Source: Gnetum montanum (lineage: Eukaryota; Streptophyta; Gnetopsida; Gnetales; Gnetaceae). From it: a stretch of DNA of 64,000 nucleotides. Where the stretch lies: assembly GCA_015680685.1 (NCBI GenBank), contig MNCI01001898.1, positions 208,139 to 272,138 of the forward strand, written 5' to 3'. The notes under the pieces are model-generated. The model worked only from the letters and a program-made list of their open reading frames with translations. It was not told the origin of the DNA and did not search any database. Position numbers and translations under genes: made by a program. Below are positions 46,728-57,689 of the stretch, piece by piece; position 1 is the first letter of the stretch, and the number at the start of each line of letters is the position of its first letter.

Positions 46728-46951
46728 CAACACTTCTTTCTCTCTCTTTCTTTCTTAGCTACCAACTAAGGCCTGGTGTCATTGTAATAAGGTGTTCACC
46801 CTTGTTGTCATGAACACCAGTTTTGTCAAGTCTTGTAATGATGGTCCATTCACATGTCATCCCATTAGTTCCATTCCCCTCAATAATTCCATACCTTCCT
46901 GATATTATTGTAAGGAACTCGAGGATGAGTTTTCATTCAATCATGGGGGTA
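46728..46951 (+). other. El-5 3' UTR and polypurine tract
   Basis: Matches the El-6 tail (51690-51861): GTGAACACCA-like words, CCATACCTTCC, then ATTCAATCATGGGGGTA. The polypurine tract ATGGGGGTA occupies 46943-46951 directly before the LTR. Confidence 0.85.
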
Positions 46952-47927
46952 TGATGAGATGCGATTCACATGAGCCGCAATATCGCATACACGATATTGT
47001 GTCATCCCTTGCGATGTTGCATATGCGATATCACAGTCGCCGCCAAATCTATAAATAAGAGGCGGCACTTCCCTTATTTTCCATCCTAGGCTAGAAGTAG
47101 GGAAACTCTAGTAGATTGATCACTTCAGAGATAGAATATTTTCCATGTGCCCACAGTAGGAGTCCCCAAGTGAACGGATCTTTATTCGAGCAACATTGTA
47201 CCTAAACGCAAGTTGTGTACAGCAATAAAGACGCTTTGTGGATAAACCTTGTAGTACATGGAATACGATTTATTACTTGTTATTTATTACCTGTTATTTC
47301 TTATACATTATTTATTACTCTGTAGTAGCGCGACATGAGTACGATTTGATTACGAACATTTACGAATGTGTACGGCTAATCAAGGAATCAGCTGCTCATC
47401 GCGATTAGATTCTTTCACCCTCAACTCCTAGAACACGGGATAAGTATGACTTGGTTACGAGCATTCAAGGATGTGTATGGATAGCCAAGGAATGGATGCT
47501 TATCATGTTTAGGCTAGTTAAGTGCCTCAGTACGACCACTTTGAGCACGTGCGTTACGTGTGGTGATCCCAGTAACGATTAGCGTTTGGTAGCTGTAGTT
47601 GCATAGTTCAGGGTGTGTACGGTAAGTGGGAATAGATGCTGACGCTAGTTAATTTAGACTTAGTCCTTAGTTAAAGTTAGTTAGCTTTCTCAACCCTTCA
47701 CCTCAATAGCATAGGAGAAAAACACATAAAAGACTATAAAAATCATATACCTCAAACTTACTTAACCATACACCATGACAACTACAAGTAAGTCTGGGAA
47801 GACAATGAATGATTAACCCCAAGTGTTCCATGGGGCGTGTAGGCATTTAGTCTACGGAGTTTGATTGGATCATGCATGCTACGCTCGTTTTATATGGTTG
47901 AGTGTAGGGGTACCTCGCCACTCATCA
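46952..47927 (+). repeat. El-5 3' LTR (976 bp, short form)
   Basis: Starts TGATGAGATGCG and ends CTCGCCACTCATCA. An intact TATA box CTATAAATA is at 47049-47057. It lacks the segment equivalent to 40379-41604; the junction at 47635-47640 (GATGCT) matches the short repeat AATGCT present at both edges of that segment in the 5' LTR. AACTT follows at 47928-47932. Confidence 0.9.
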
Positions 47928-48649
47928 AACTTGATGCTAGAAAACAAAAGATTTAAGAGTGGAACAGTTTAACTTTAGATCCCATGGCCCTTAAGAAAGG
48001 GATCCAAAGCACCATGGATAGTCTTGTTGATCATCCAGGGACTTACAATAGATAAAAATGATGTAAGTAAATTTAATTAAAAATGCAAATCTAGATCTAG
48101 AGAAATAAAAAATAAACTTGAGCTGCAAATTTTTATTAGAATAATAAATTGTCTATAGAAACAAAGTTTGGAAGGGTAAAATTTTATGTGCTTAGAAGCA
48201 CAAAGAGTTGAATGGAAGATTCTTGAAGCCCAATGAAGTCAACAAAGTATGTCCTACAGTCAACTTCATTATCTAAACGTTCAAAGTTTTACTCCTAAAG
48301 CTCCTTGATGATCTCTCATCATTGGATCTATGTTGTTGGTGATGAGTTGGTTACAAGACTTCTAGTGAATCTCCATTGTTCTAAAAGCCTTTGATTTAAC
48401 CTAATTGCAAATTTACCAAAAGTCCTTTCAATGTGATATTCTCTGTTCTTCAATCCTGTAGCTACCAGTAGTAAGCTCTTAATTTTGGGGGTTTCAAACC
48501 TTAAGGTTTCTAATAAAAATTTTTTCTTTCCCAAAGGGTTAATGAATACAATGATATTAAACCATTAATTTTTAAGAGTTTAACCCTTTCAACAACCTCT
48601 AGTGTGACTATAATCACTTATTAACATCAAAATACAAATAAAACTAATG
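47928..48649. other. El-4 or El-1-type fragment, non-coding
   Basis: This is the right-hand flank of El-5, continuous with 39652 before insertion. Bases ~48128-48350 repeat 2366-2600 of the El-1 3' UTR in the same orientation (shared words TTATTAGAATAATAAATTG and GTTCAAAGTTTTACTC). No gene is supported; the minus-strand open frame 48328-48534 is short and unsupported. The boundary with El-6 lies near 48550-48650. Confidence 0.5.
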
Positions 48650-48773
48650 ATTAAAATTGATCAATTTAGCCATAATCATAACTTAGCCAAGTGTAACTTT
48701 CCTAACGAGAGAAGGCATCACCAATTATTTCACATTAGACAATTGCTAACTTGTGGTCATGTTGGAATTACAA

Positions 48774-51636
48774 ATGACACCAAGACCCAAATTATTGTAG
48801 GAGGGAGGACCATCTCAACAAAGGAAGAAATGACCCAGAGCCAGAAGGCACCAGTAAGAGTAGACCTAGAAATAGGCAAAAGAAACCCATGCAACAAGAC
48901 CTCATTGGGAAGAGCCTAAAGTGGAATTTGTTTGATAGATTCCTGAGGAAGAGGCTACACTAGAATAATCATAGAAAGGAGATGCACCAAGGCCTTTACC
49001 AAGACTTGAAGTCACATTGACACAAGCCTACCTTGACATAATCAGGCCCTATGATGTCCAACACTCAGTTCTCCAAGAACTAAACTTTGGACCATTCTTA
49101 GAGAATGATTTAGCAGAGGTAAAGGCACAGTTGCAAGCCTCTTCAATGTGGCCAATCATCACTTTTAGTGGGGAGTGGTACATGGAAGAGATGTAACTCT
49201 TCTAGAACAATAGAAGGGTAGGTTCCATTGTGAAGATCAAAGACATTCAAGTGTCCTACTTGGCTAAAGCCATCACGCAAGCTCTTGGGTTTCATAATTC
49301 TAGGACACAATTGGTAGAACTTTCTATGCAAGCTAATCCAAAGGTAAAAAAAGAGTGGATCCAATAGTGTTACGATGTTGACTGCGAGTTTGGCATCCTC
49401 ACATCGGTGAAGCACATATACTTTAAGATAGAAGCCTATCACTTCAATCCATCGGTGAGGCCCAATAAGGTGACTACCTTCTCCACCTGAGCATGTGTCA
49501 CTCTAAGTAGAACTTTTCAGCAAACCTTCCACAATTAATCTATCTAGAGATAGAAAAGTGTTTTAAAGATAATGAAGGTGGAAGGAAAATCCTACCCTTG
49601 CCATGCCTTATCAGAAAAATTTGCAAAAGGGCAAGCATAGTCTACTATACCAACAACACAATCAAGCATACTCCCATCGCCTCTTGGTCCGAAATGATGA
49701 AAGATAAGATGCCTACCATATTTAAAGAAGAGGAGTAGCAACCACCACCTCCACCACCTACTCAAAAAATAATGCTAGAAGCTTACACTACCATTGAGCA
49801 TCTATGTAAAATCTGAAAGCAACTTTTGCAATAGGAGGAGTAGAAAGTAGGAACAAGTGGTGGGGATCCATCTGTGTATTGACCTATGATGAGTCACATT
49901 AATAAAGTGGCTTAAAAAATTAGTCAAATGGAGGGAGGTGAACCAATATTTTCAGCCTAACGAATGCAACTACCGACGAGATTGAATCCTAGTGCCCAAG
50001 AGGTGATGATATCTCTCTCTCGATACCATTTATTCCTAGAAATCTCTAGGAATACTACCTCCTTTTCAATGTGCATGGAGGAGGATGAAGGGGCACTTGT
50101 ATTAGTGATGCAGCACCAAGGGCAAGAGACAATTGTAGAAGTGGTTGCTGATAAAATCATTAAGGCACTTAACACACCTGCGATGTCTATACCAAATGTA
50201 TTTACACTTAGAGATGTGCAGACATCTACAAAAACTTTCAATGAAAGATTAAGTGTAGCCCAGCATAAAGAGTTGTTGGATCAACTAGTGGGGACCAAGC
50301 AACCAATTTTGAACATCTTTGATTTTCCAAATAACATCATTGCAACTTAGTCAAAGTTGCTTGAAGAAAAGGAGGTAAATGTATCATCTTGGAAGAAAAA
50401 CTTGAAATAGCTTAAGCACAAAACTAATGCTTGGCCACGAAGGTTGCTGAATTACATGATCATTTTGCTGATTCGACACTCCTAAGCCCTGTAATAATAA
50501 GAGATGAAGCTTTTTAACAACTTTAGGACTGATTAAAACAAGGTGAGTAGGGAATGGTGACAACCATCTTTAACCAATCCGTAGCCAAAGCAAAGACCTA
50601 TTCAATTCAAAAAGACTTGGTTTAGACATGCCAAGAAAATAAAATGTTGATCACAAAAAATCATCACTTGCAAAATGTTGATGCACAAAAATAATAGATG
50701 CAAGAATTCATCCATCAACAACAAGAGTAGCTAGCTAAAGTGAATACAAAAATGACAAAATTGGTAGTAGAGAATCATAATCTCTCTATGGAGGAAGTCT
50801 ATGCCTTATGCCAGAAATTTGCCATTAAGATTACCACCTACAAAAATGAGGCTTTTAAATTTGAGAGAGTTAAGTATCACTACAAAGACTAGGTTGACCT
50901 GCAAAAGGAGGTAAATGAGAAACATATCCAAGTAGCTAAGGCAAAAGTAAATGAGGCCCTCTAGCAACTCCAGGAAGGAAGAGAGGTGTGGTAGCCTATC
51001 ATTGATGGGATAAATGCCTACAACAAAGTGGAAATTTGCATAAAGAAGTTGCAAATCGAAGAAATGATAGAATATATGGAACTAGCCAATCTCCAATATG
51101 CAAATCTAGCAATGCTGATTACTAGATGGCCATGGTCAGAACTTGAAAAGTAAGTGGCCAACTTGTGCTTGTTGTATGAGGCAGAGTTCAAGCACCACAA
51201 AGACACTAAGCAAAAGCTTTCAATGTCAAATGCTAAACTCAAAGTTCTCAAGGCAAGATTCACTGATCAATGATCAATTGCCAAGAACCTAGCTAGGAGA
51301 ATGAATGATTACCAAGAGCTACAAAATGCAATTAGGGCATTTGACATTAAGTGCAAACAATTCACTACCTAGATCATCAATGATAAGGAGCTACTCCCTA
51401 CAATACCATGTCCTTGGAATGTGTCCATTCTAGCCCACATTGGTGAAGCTACGTGGATCATGTGCGATCCTAGGAGTAAGGAGGTGAAAATGAAAGCATT
51501 TTTGGATGCTTTCTATCTTCTGCCAGAAGTTTCAGTGACAATAAGACAACCACAATAGCCTCAACCACCATATGTACCTGAAGCTAGAGAAGGTCTGTTG
51601 AAGCCTCAAGAGCCTCCACCACCTAGGACCATGTGA
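48774..51636 (+). pseudogene. El-6 ORF2, long extra protein, decayed
   Basis: From ATG 48774 to TGA 51634-51636, about 950 codons with many stops and shifts. Conserved with El-7 ORF2: LNFGPFLEN, EWYMEEM, IVKIKDIQVSYLAKAI, FNPSVRPNKVTTFS, then a 128-codon open run (49964-50350) with LEISRNTTSFSM, LVMQHQGQETIVEVVADKI and QHKELLDQLVGTKQPI. The second half (~50350-51400) is rich in Lys, Glu, Gln and Leu and has the look of a coiled coil; the C-terminus is Pro-rich (PQEPPPPRTM). I do not recognise a known domain. Extra ORFs after pol occur in Athila and Tat elements, including env-like ones, but I see no signal peptide or membrane segment. Confidence 0.6.
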
Positions 51637-51861
51637 TCCTTTCAATTATCTTCATGCCATCAGAGGACATGTTATCTGATTTTTGTTTGGTATTCAATTT
51701 TATGTTGTGAACACCACAAATTTGTAATTTTGTTGATCTGTACATTTGGGCACTTAGTTGTGTCATGTTAGTTTTGTTACATCATGTCCTAGTTAATAAT
51801 CCCATACCTTCCCAATTTTGTAAAGAACTCAGGAATGAGTTTTTATTCAATCATGGGGGTA
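51637..51861 (+). other. El-6 3' UTR and polypurine tract
   Basis: Parallel to the El-5 tail. Ends in ATTCAATCATGGGGGTA, with the tract ATGGGGGTA at 51853-51861. Confidence 0.85.
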
Positions 51862-52752
51862 TGATGAGTTGTCGATTGGTTGCATTAATGAGGCCTCATC
51901 AATTGGGCCCCATCACAAGGCTACATCAACACATTATTTGATGAACTGACATGGCCCCAAGGGCCTATTCATGTCTATAAATACATGCCAACCTACCATG
52001 TTTAGGCATCATCTAGTCATAGTTGTAGAGAAACTCTTGCAGTTTTTACATACAAAAGCTAGAATATTTTCCTAAGTGCCTACAGTAGGAGTTATTGAGT
52101 ATATGAATCTTTATTCAAGCACTATTGTACCTAAGAATGACAATATGTGTAACAATAAAGATGAACTTCTTAATAAACCTTGTAACATTCTAGATAACTT
52201 AAATGTTTCATTTATGCATTTAATGTTTTCAATTATTTATTCAGTGTTCTCCAATAATTAAGATAATTAAGTAATTAAGCAAGATAAGCTAAATAGCAAT
52301 TAAGTAAACACATAAGTACAACTACTTCGAGCGTGCATATGATGTTTGGTAATCCCAATAGTGCTTAACGCTTGGTAACCCAGCAATGTTATATACGTTC
52401 AACATATGTACTACAAGTCAAACTAGATATTTATGTTAGGACTAGTCAAACAATAGTTAGCCAATTAGATTAAAGTAAACATTAAATTACTTTATTCCTT
52501 ATCTTGTTTATTTCAAATACCAAAACCATAAAATATAAAATGATAAAAATCATGTGCCTCAATTACACTTAAACCATACCCTTGAGCTTCACAAGTGTAG
52601 TTGGGAAGACAAAAAATGTTCTCAACGCCTAGTTTACTTCCTAGAGAACTAGTGCACTAGAAAACTATAGAGTCTATGAAATTTAATCAGATCGCATGTG
52701 AACACTTCATGATTTGTATGGTTGAGCATACGGATACCTCAATTGCTCATCA
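51862..52752 (+). repeat. El-6 3' LTR
   Basis: Starts TGATGAGTTGTCG and ends ATTGCTCATCA; 891 bases. TATA box CTATAAATA at 51975-51983. The terminal part shows the family motifs GGGAAGAC and GTATGGTTGAGCATA. ATAGG follows; the matching left target duplication is lost. Confidence 0.88.
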
Positions 52753-53193
52753 ATAGGCCAATTTGAATTTCACTACTTGGTTGTTAAAATTAATTCACCA
52801 GCAAGTAGTTATCTAACCATCACTCCCACTTACACTTATCACAAGTAATGATTACTTAGGATAATATAAATTTAATAATTAAAGTAACANATATATACAT
52901 ATACATATATTTATATTTTTATTTATATTAAGTTTTTGGAAATTGTCCAAAATGATGTTTTATGTGTAACACATTATACGAAAACTGCAACTGTATTCCA
53001 TCTAGCGTCGATAATTTGTATGTATCTTTGGATAATTGTTTCTTGATTCAAAATGGACTAGTCCATATTGCTAAAAACTTATTTAGATTCTTCATATTCC
53101 ATAATAATACAAGGTCACCAATCTTAAAAGTCATTTTCAAAGTCTTTCTATAAAACCACATTTTAACTTGAGAAGCATTCTTTAGTAAATTAT
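52753..53193 (-). repeat. Fragment of an El-2-type element
   Basis: Bases 52770-52900 match 12170-12310 of El-2 (shared TAACCATCACTCCCACTTACAC, then AAGTAATGATTACTT). Bases 53090-53193 match 12425-12513 (AAGCATTCTTTA-TAAATTAT), the minus-strand end of integrase. It is therefore a second, older copy of that family, cut by El-7 at 53194. A single N is at 52890. Confidence 0.75.
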
Positions 53194-54087
53194 TGATGAA
53201 GTGTTCAATTGATACGTTGACTAGGCCACATTAACAGAGCCTCGTTGATGTGGCCGTGTTGACATGACCCCATCAACATATCCATCCATGCATTAACACG
53301 ACCTCGTTAATGTAGAGTCTGTCTCTTGCTATAAATATACGTGCACCTGCAGCATTTATGGCATCTTTTGAAGTAGTTGTAGTGAAACTCTTATAATTTG
53401 TTCCCGTAAGAGTTAGAATATTTTCCAAGTGCCCGCAACAGGTGTGAGAAAGGTGTATAGCTATTTATTTGAGCACTAATGTACCTAAGCCCATTGGCAT
53501 GACCAACAATAAAGATGAGCTTTTTGAGTATTCCTTGCAGCAATTGGATTTAATCACTTAAGCATTTTAAGAGTTTAATATTTTATCACTTTAATAATTT
53601 CAAAAGCTTTTATTATTATCATTTTACAGTTATTGTCCTTTCATATTTTATGAGAACCATAGTTTCATCCATCTCAAACAAAAATCAAATCCTTGGTAAC
53701 CTAGTGATGCTTAACATTTGGTAACCCAGCAATGGTTAGGGTATGCTCAGGATGTGCATGGAAGATGGGATTGGTTGCTTATGCTAGGGAGAGTTAAGCG
53801 ATAAGGTAGAATAATTATAGATTACACAAATTTTTATTCCCTACAATTAAAGAATTAAACTTTAAAAGATAAAAAGAAAACCAATAAAAATCATTTGCCT
53901 TAATCTCACTTAACCATCGCTTTACAACACCACAAGTGAGGTTGGGAAGACACCGACCATTGTAACTAAGTCTTGCTAGCTAGAGTTTGGTGTATGCAAG
54001 CGCTTGCAGTTTGGGGAATTTGATTGAATCATGTGTAAACACTCATGATTTGTATGGTTGGGCATAGGGGTACCTTGCTACTCATCA
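53194..54087 (+). repeat. El-7 5' LTR
   Basis: Starts TGATGAAGTGTTC and ends GCTACTCATCA; 894 bases. Upstream of the TATA box (CTATAAATA, 53329-53337) there are alternating TTGATG/CATCAAC-type words. Family motifs GGGAAGAC and GTATGGTTGGGCATAGG precede the end. Confidence 0.88.
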
Positions 54088-54088
54088 T

Positions 54089-54106
54089 TGACACTGTTGC
54101 TGGGAA
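54089..54106 (+). other. El-7 primer-binding site, decayed tRNA-Asp type
   Basis: TGACACTGTTGCTGGGAA stands where El-5 has TGGCGCCATTGCCGGGGA. The differences are nearly all G to A or C to T. Confidence 0.75.
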
Positions 54107-54253
54107 CTGTTAGTCTTACATGCGTTATCTAGTCTTAGAAAGATCATCATTCACTTTGTTGGAATAGACCTAGGGTAGTGAAATCTATGCACGCTAGGCG
54201 GTTTAAGTAAAAGAATAAGGCACACCAGTTGAGTTGTTATCTAATATCAAAAA

Positions 54254-56790
54254 TGTCTTTTTCTCATAGGCAAGATAGATCCAACCCACCAGTGCCGCAG
54301 GAGTGTCAAGTGGTATACACACATCCAAATGAGTATATCCCCAACTTCACCTTTATCCTACATCAAGATGAGCACCTGCGATGGTGACACATGGAGGGTA
54401 ACATCATATTACCTCCAGATCGGTCAGTTCCTGGAATGCTACTTCAAAATCTTACCAAACTAGGCATTCAGGACCATGATGTAGAATACATAATGGAGGA
54501 TCATGACTACTGAGATTATCATCCAACTGAGGCACAACATGCATGGGACCGACAACAGGTGGAGCATCATGAACACTTAAAAGGAAAATAGTTTAGTAAC
54601 CCTTTGTTATTGTAGAACCCCCATGATGATGAGGAACTTGTTTTTCACGATTCCCATTCGGCTGAGCCTCCTCCGATGCATCAAATCATCCAGTCCATCA
54701 TCCAAAGTAAACAATCAAGCGACCAGGAGCACCAAGATGATGAAGGATCACGCAAGAAAGATCATGGCATGGGGAAAGATGAACATGAAGATAGGGATCA
54801 TCCTCAAAGTAGAGGAGGTGATCGACACCAAGGCAGTGGTAGTTCTCCTCCCTCTTCTCCATCTTCTTTTTCCACCTTGTCTTCACCAACTTTGATCGGA
54901 ACTATAGTAGGAAGGATCAAGATGATGGTGATTGAAAAGATCAATAGGATCATAAGGATCGATGGGGATGATGTGAGGAAAAGCATGACCAATCACACAA
55001 GTCTCACCATCAAGAAAGGAGAGGCAGCCGAAATCATCACAGACATCATGGCCAACAATAGGACTATGACTCAGATGAACCACTGTTGGCTACTCGAAGC
55101 ATGCTTAACATAGCCAAGGTGGTTCAAATACCTAATAGGTACTTGAAAGATAGTCAGATTAAGCACCTTGACATGAACAATATTCCCAAATTTGAAGGGG
55201 GGTACAATTGTGATCCACAGACTCACTTGCAAGCATTCCATGATGCTTGAACCATGTAGAACATAGACAATTATTGGCAAAAACTCAAGCTATCCCCTCA
55301 AATACTCATCAAGGAAGCAAAAAGCTAGAACCGATCTTTGGAGCCGAAATCAATCAAGAGATGGAGTATGATGCTGGAAATTTTCAATGATAAGTATCAA
55401 ACCTACTCTAGAGTGGCTAACCTAAGATGAAAAATCCAAAGGTGGAAATAGGATGGTCATGAACCCTTGGATGCAGCCATGGGAAGATATTACTCATTGT
55501 TACACCGATGGCCTGGTCATGGCTACTCTCAGTAGAAATAGCTCTACCATATCATAGATGGACTCCACTTTGAAACAAGAAAGACCCTAGGTGTTTACAT
55601 ACAGGGACGGCTATCTGAATTGAGGGCCCATCAACTGTAGCATCTCATTGAGCAGGTGGCCAAAGAGGAAGGAAAATTAAGGAAAAAAGAGAGTGTAGAA
55701 GAGTATAATCGAGACCCTTCCATCTAAAGGAAGGAAGTCTGATTTTGTGAAAAGGAGGAAGAATCACCATTGGATGCAACGGTGAACCAAAAAACCTTAC
55801 CCATACAAAAATTTGCCTCTAAAATTTTGGCTAAGGTTGACAAGATGTGGGACTCTTCAGATGAAAGATTCCAAAGCATTCTAAAAATCATGGTGAAATC
55901 CAAAGAGCAAAGTAATGAGCAAGATTGGCAAAGGAGGAGAGAAGCTGAACATGCCTACCATAAAGGTAAGGGAAAAGTTGCTATGGCAGAATGGGTTGCA
56001 GACTCTAACACAAGGGAGGATGATGGATGTAACATATGCCAGTACAAACATCTTAAGTGGTGTTGCCTAGTGGTGTCACATCTACAAAAGTCTAGGGTGT
56101 ATGCGCTGAACCCTCATTTGGCAAAAAGGAAAACACCCCAGAGATTGCCTTATCCACAAGGCAATCCTAGGTAGTTCCACTAGCCACAAGGATATTATCC
56201 AAGTGGAGCACCATAGTAATCCTATGAGTATTATTAGTAATGGCAACAACCATAATCATGGGGGATTCCACCTCCAAGGTAGCAATACCCTTACCAATAG
56301 CTAGATCCTTACAGGTACTATGTTCAGCAACCAGTCTCCCCATGGAACTCTTCTAGTCATGCAACATTTCAAACTCATTACCACCCGTTGAAATACTTTC
56401 AAACACAGTCTCCATCACCCCAAGGGGATAACCCACATCTATACTATCCTCCATCATCTTCTCCTGCCATCCCTACTCATCAAACCCCTACTCAGCTACC
56501 TCCTACTCCACCTATGCAAGGAGAGATACGACCACAGCCACAACAACGCAACACCACAAGGGCTGTCAACCTATAACCAGCATCTTAGCCAAGTGGACTA
56601 GAATCAAAACCACGAAAATGCCCTTTCTTTTGGTCCAATATCCCTAACATACCCTCAAATTCACCTATGGCCAGTGCCTCTAAACCTCCAATTTCCTCCA
56701 CTATTCAACCCTTCAAGAAACCTTCAAGCCAAACACCCTCCATAGTACAAATCATCATGCTTATACATGCTATGATGGATTGAATAAAGG
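54254..56790 (+). pseudogene. El-7 gag, decayed
   Basis: Start ATG at 54254 (MSFSHRQDR). It continues with EYIPNFTFIL, a helical stretch, and a charged tract rich in His, Asp, Arg and Gly (~54720-54850). Then come LLATRSML, PNRYLKDSQIKHLDMNNI and KFEGGYN, and a TAG at 55257-55259 shared with El-3 and El-5. The Gag fold (~55300-55740) ends in RRKEVDFCEKEEE-like sequence. An open run 55770-56174 has LAKVDKMWDSSDERFQSIL and the knuckle-like CNICQYKHLKWCC (~56030-56070). The C-terminal ~200 codons are Tyr/Gln/Pro-rich (YYVQQPVSPWN; PTHQTPTQLPPTPP). Confidence 0.8.
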
Positions 56791-57160
56791 CAAGTCATCT
56801 TTCTCAAAAATTGACTGATCTGAGAAGTCCCCTCATATACCTTCAAGTGGCAGGAAACAAGCCATGCAAAGCTCTCTTAGATTTGGGAATAGGTGTCAAT
56901 TTAATTTCACACGATATGTATAAGACTTGGAACCTGCCCCTGATGAAGAAAAGCAACATTCAGGTTGAGTTGGCAAACGAATCCATAACTGTACCCTTGG
57001 GATTGTTAGAAGATATCGTGACCATTATTTGTGGGTGGTCCTATCTTGCTAACTTCTTGGTCATCCGGGTTGACAATTATAGGGGGAATTTCCCAATCAT
57101 AATGGGGAGAGCCTGGCTTAGCATGATGGATGCACAATTGGAACTCTGAGATCTCTCCCT
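56791..57160 (+). pseudogene. El-7 aspartic protease
   Basis: A 112-codon open run (56811-57149) contains the active-site strand CKALLDLGIGVNLISHDMY, followed by NIQVELANESITVPLG, LEDIVTIICGWSYLANFLV and FPIIMGRAWLSMMDAQLE. Plant elements of the Athila and related groups show ALLDLGASVNLL...VPIILGRPFL, so the Asp is kept as DLG and the following Ala/Ser are changed. It would cut the polyprotein. The linker to RT (57160-57690) has one open run at 57567-57779 (APKQKRKLLKMVNKW, GVDPRICQHQIYID), which is the usual pre-RT sequence. Confidence 0.85.
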
Positions 57161-57689
57161 TGAAATTTCAAAAGAAAATCCTTTTGGAAAGATTGAGAAG
57201 AAGCGCATTCCATGCATCGCGTATAGTGACTCAAGGTGCAATTGTGTGCAACAACTTTGGTCCACTAAGCAGACATCTATTCAAGCATGCAGTTGGTGTG
57301 CCAAAGAATCACAAGTTCAATGATGCCTGTATGTAGCAGCCACAAATTAAAAAGGCACCCAGTGGCTGAATGCTAACTCTAATAGCAACACTTTATGCAT
57401 AGAACCATCTAAGGACCTTGTATGTTCCTATATGAAAAGCATGGATGAATTGCAAAAGGTCCATCAATAAGTCTTTGTTGTTGATGATAGTGATGATTGG
57501 GGAAAGCTACAGATCCCTAAGAGCTTTATACAAGAGCCCTTCAAACTGAAAACCTTACCGGCCAATTTGGAATATGCATTCTTGCAGAACAACAAGCTGG
57601 TAATCATCAATGTCACTCTTGCTCCTAAGCAAAAGAGGAAATTGTTGAAAATGGTGAACAAATGGATGGCTGCTTTTGCATGGTCATAT

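Larger units (their letters stand above)
39653..47927 (+). mobile_element. El-5: youngest LTR element, gag present, pol not seen
   Basis: Begins TGATGAGACG at 39653 and ends CTCATCA at 47927, flanked by AACTT at 39648-39652 and AACTT at 47928-47932. It has a near-perfect primer site and polypurine tract. It keeps many CpG sites, unlike the rest of the window, and gag has few lesions. Between gag and the spacer only ~1.1 kb exists, 752 of it N, too little for a ~3.5 kb pol if the gap size is right. It inserted into El-4 leader sequence. The 5' LTR is 2239 bases and the 3' LTR 976. Confidence 0.9.
48650..52752 (+). mobile_element. El-6: 5'-truncated relative of El-5 and El-7
   Basis: Only ORF2, 3' UTR, polypurine tract and 3' LTR remain; LTR, gag and any pol on the 5' side are gone, and sequence left of ~48650 is from another element. 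It is an independent copy, since its LTR differs clearly from those of El-5 and El-7. It inserted next to, or inside, an El-2-type sequence that continues at 52753. Confidence 0.75.

Noticed and set aside
54676-55113. 145-codon frame as a separate gene
   Set aside because: It mostly reads the El-7 gag charged tract in the gag frame or a shifted one and is covered by the gag entry.
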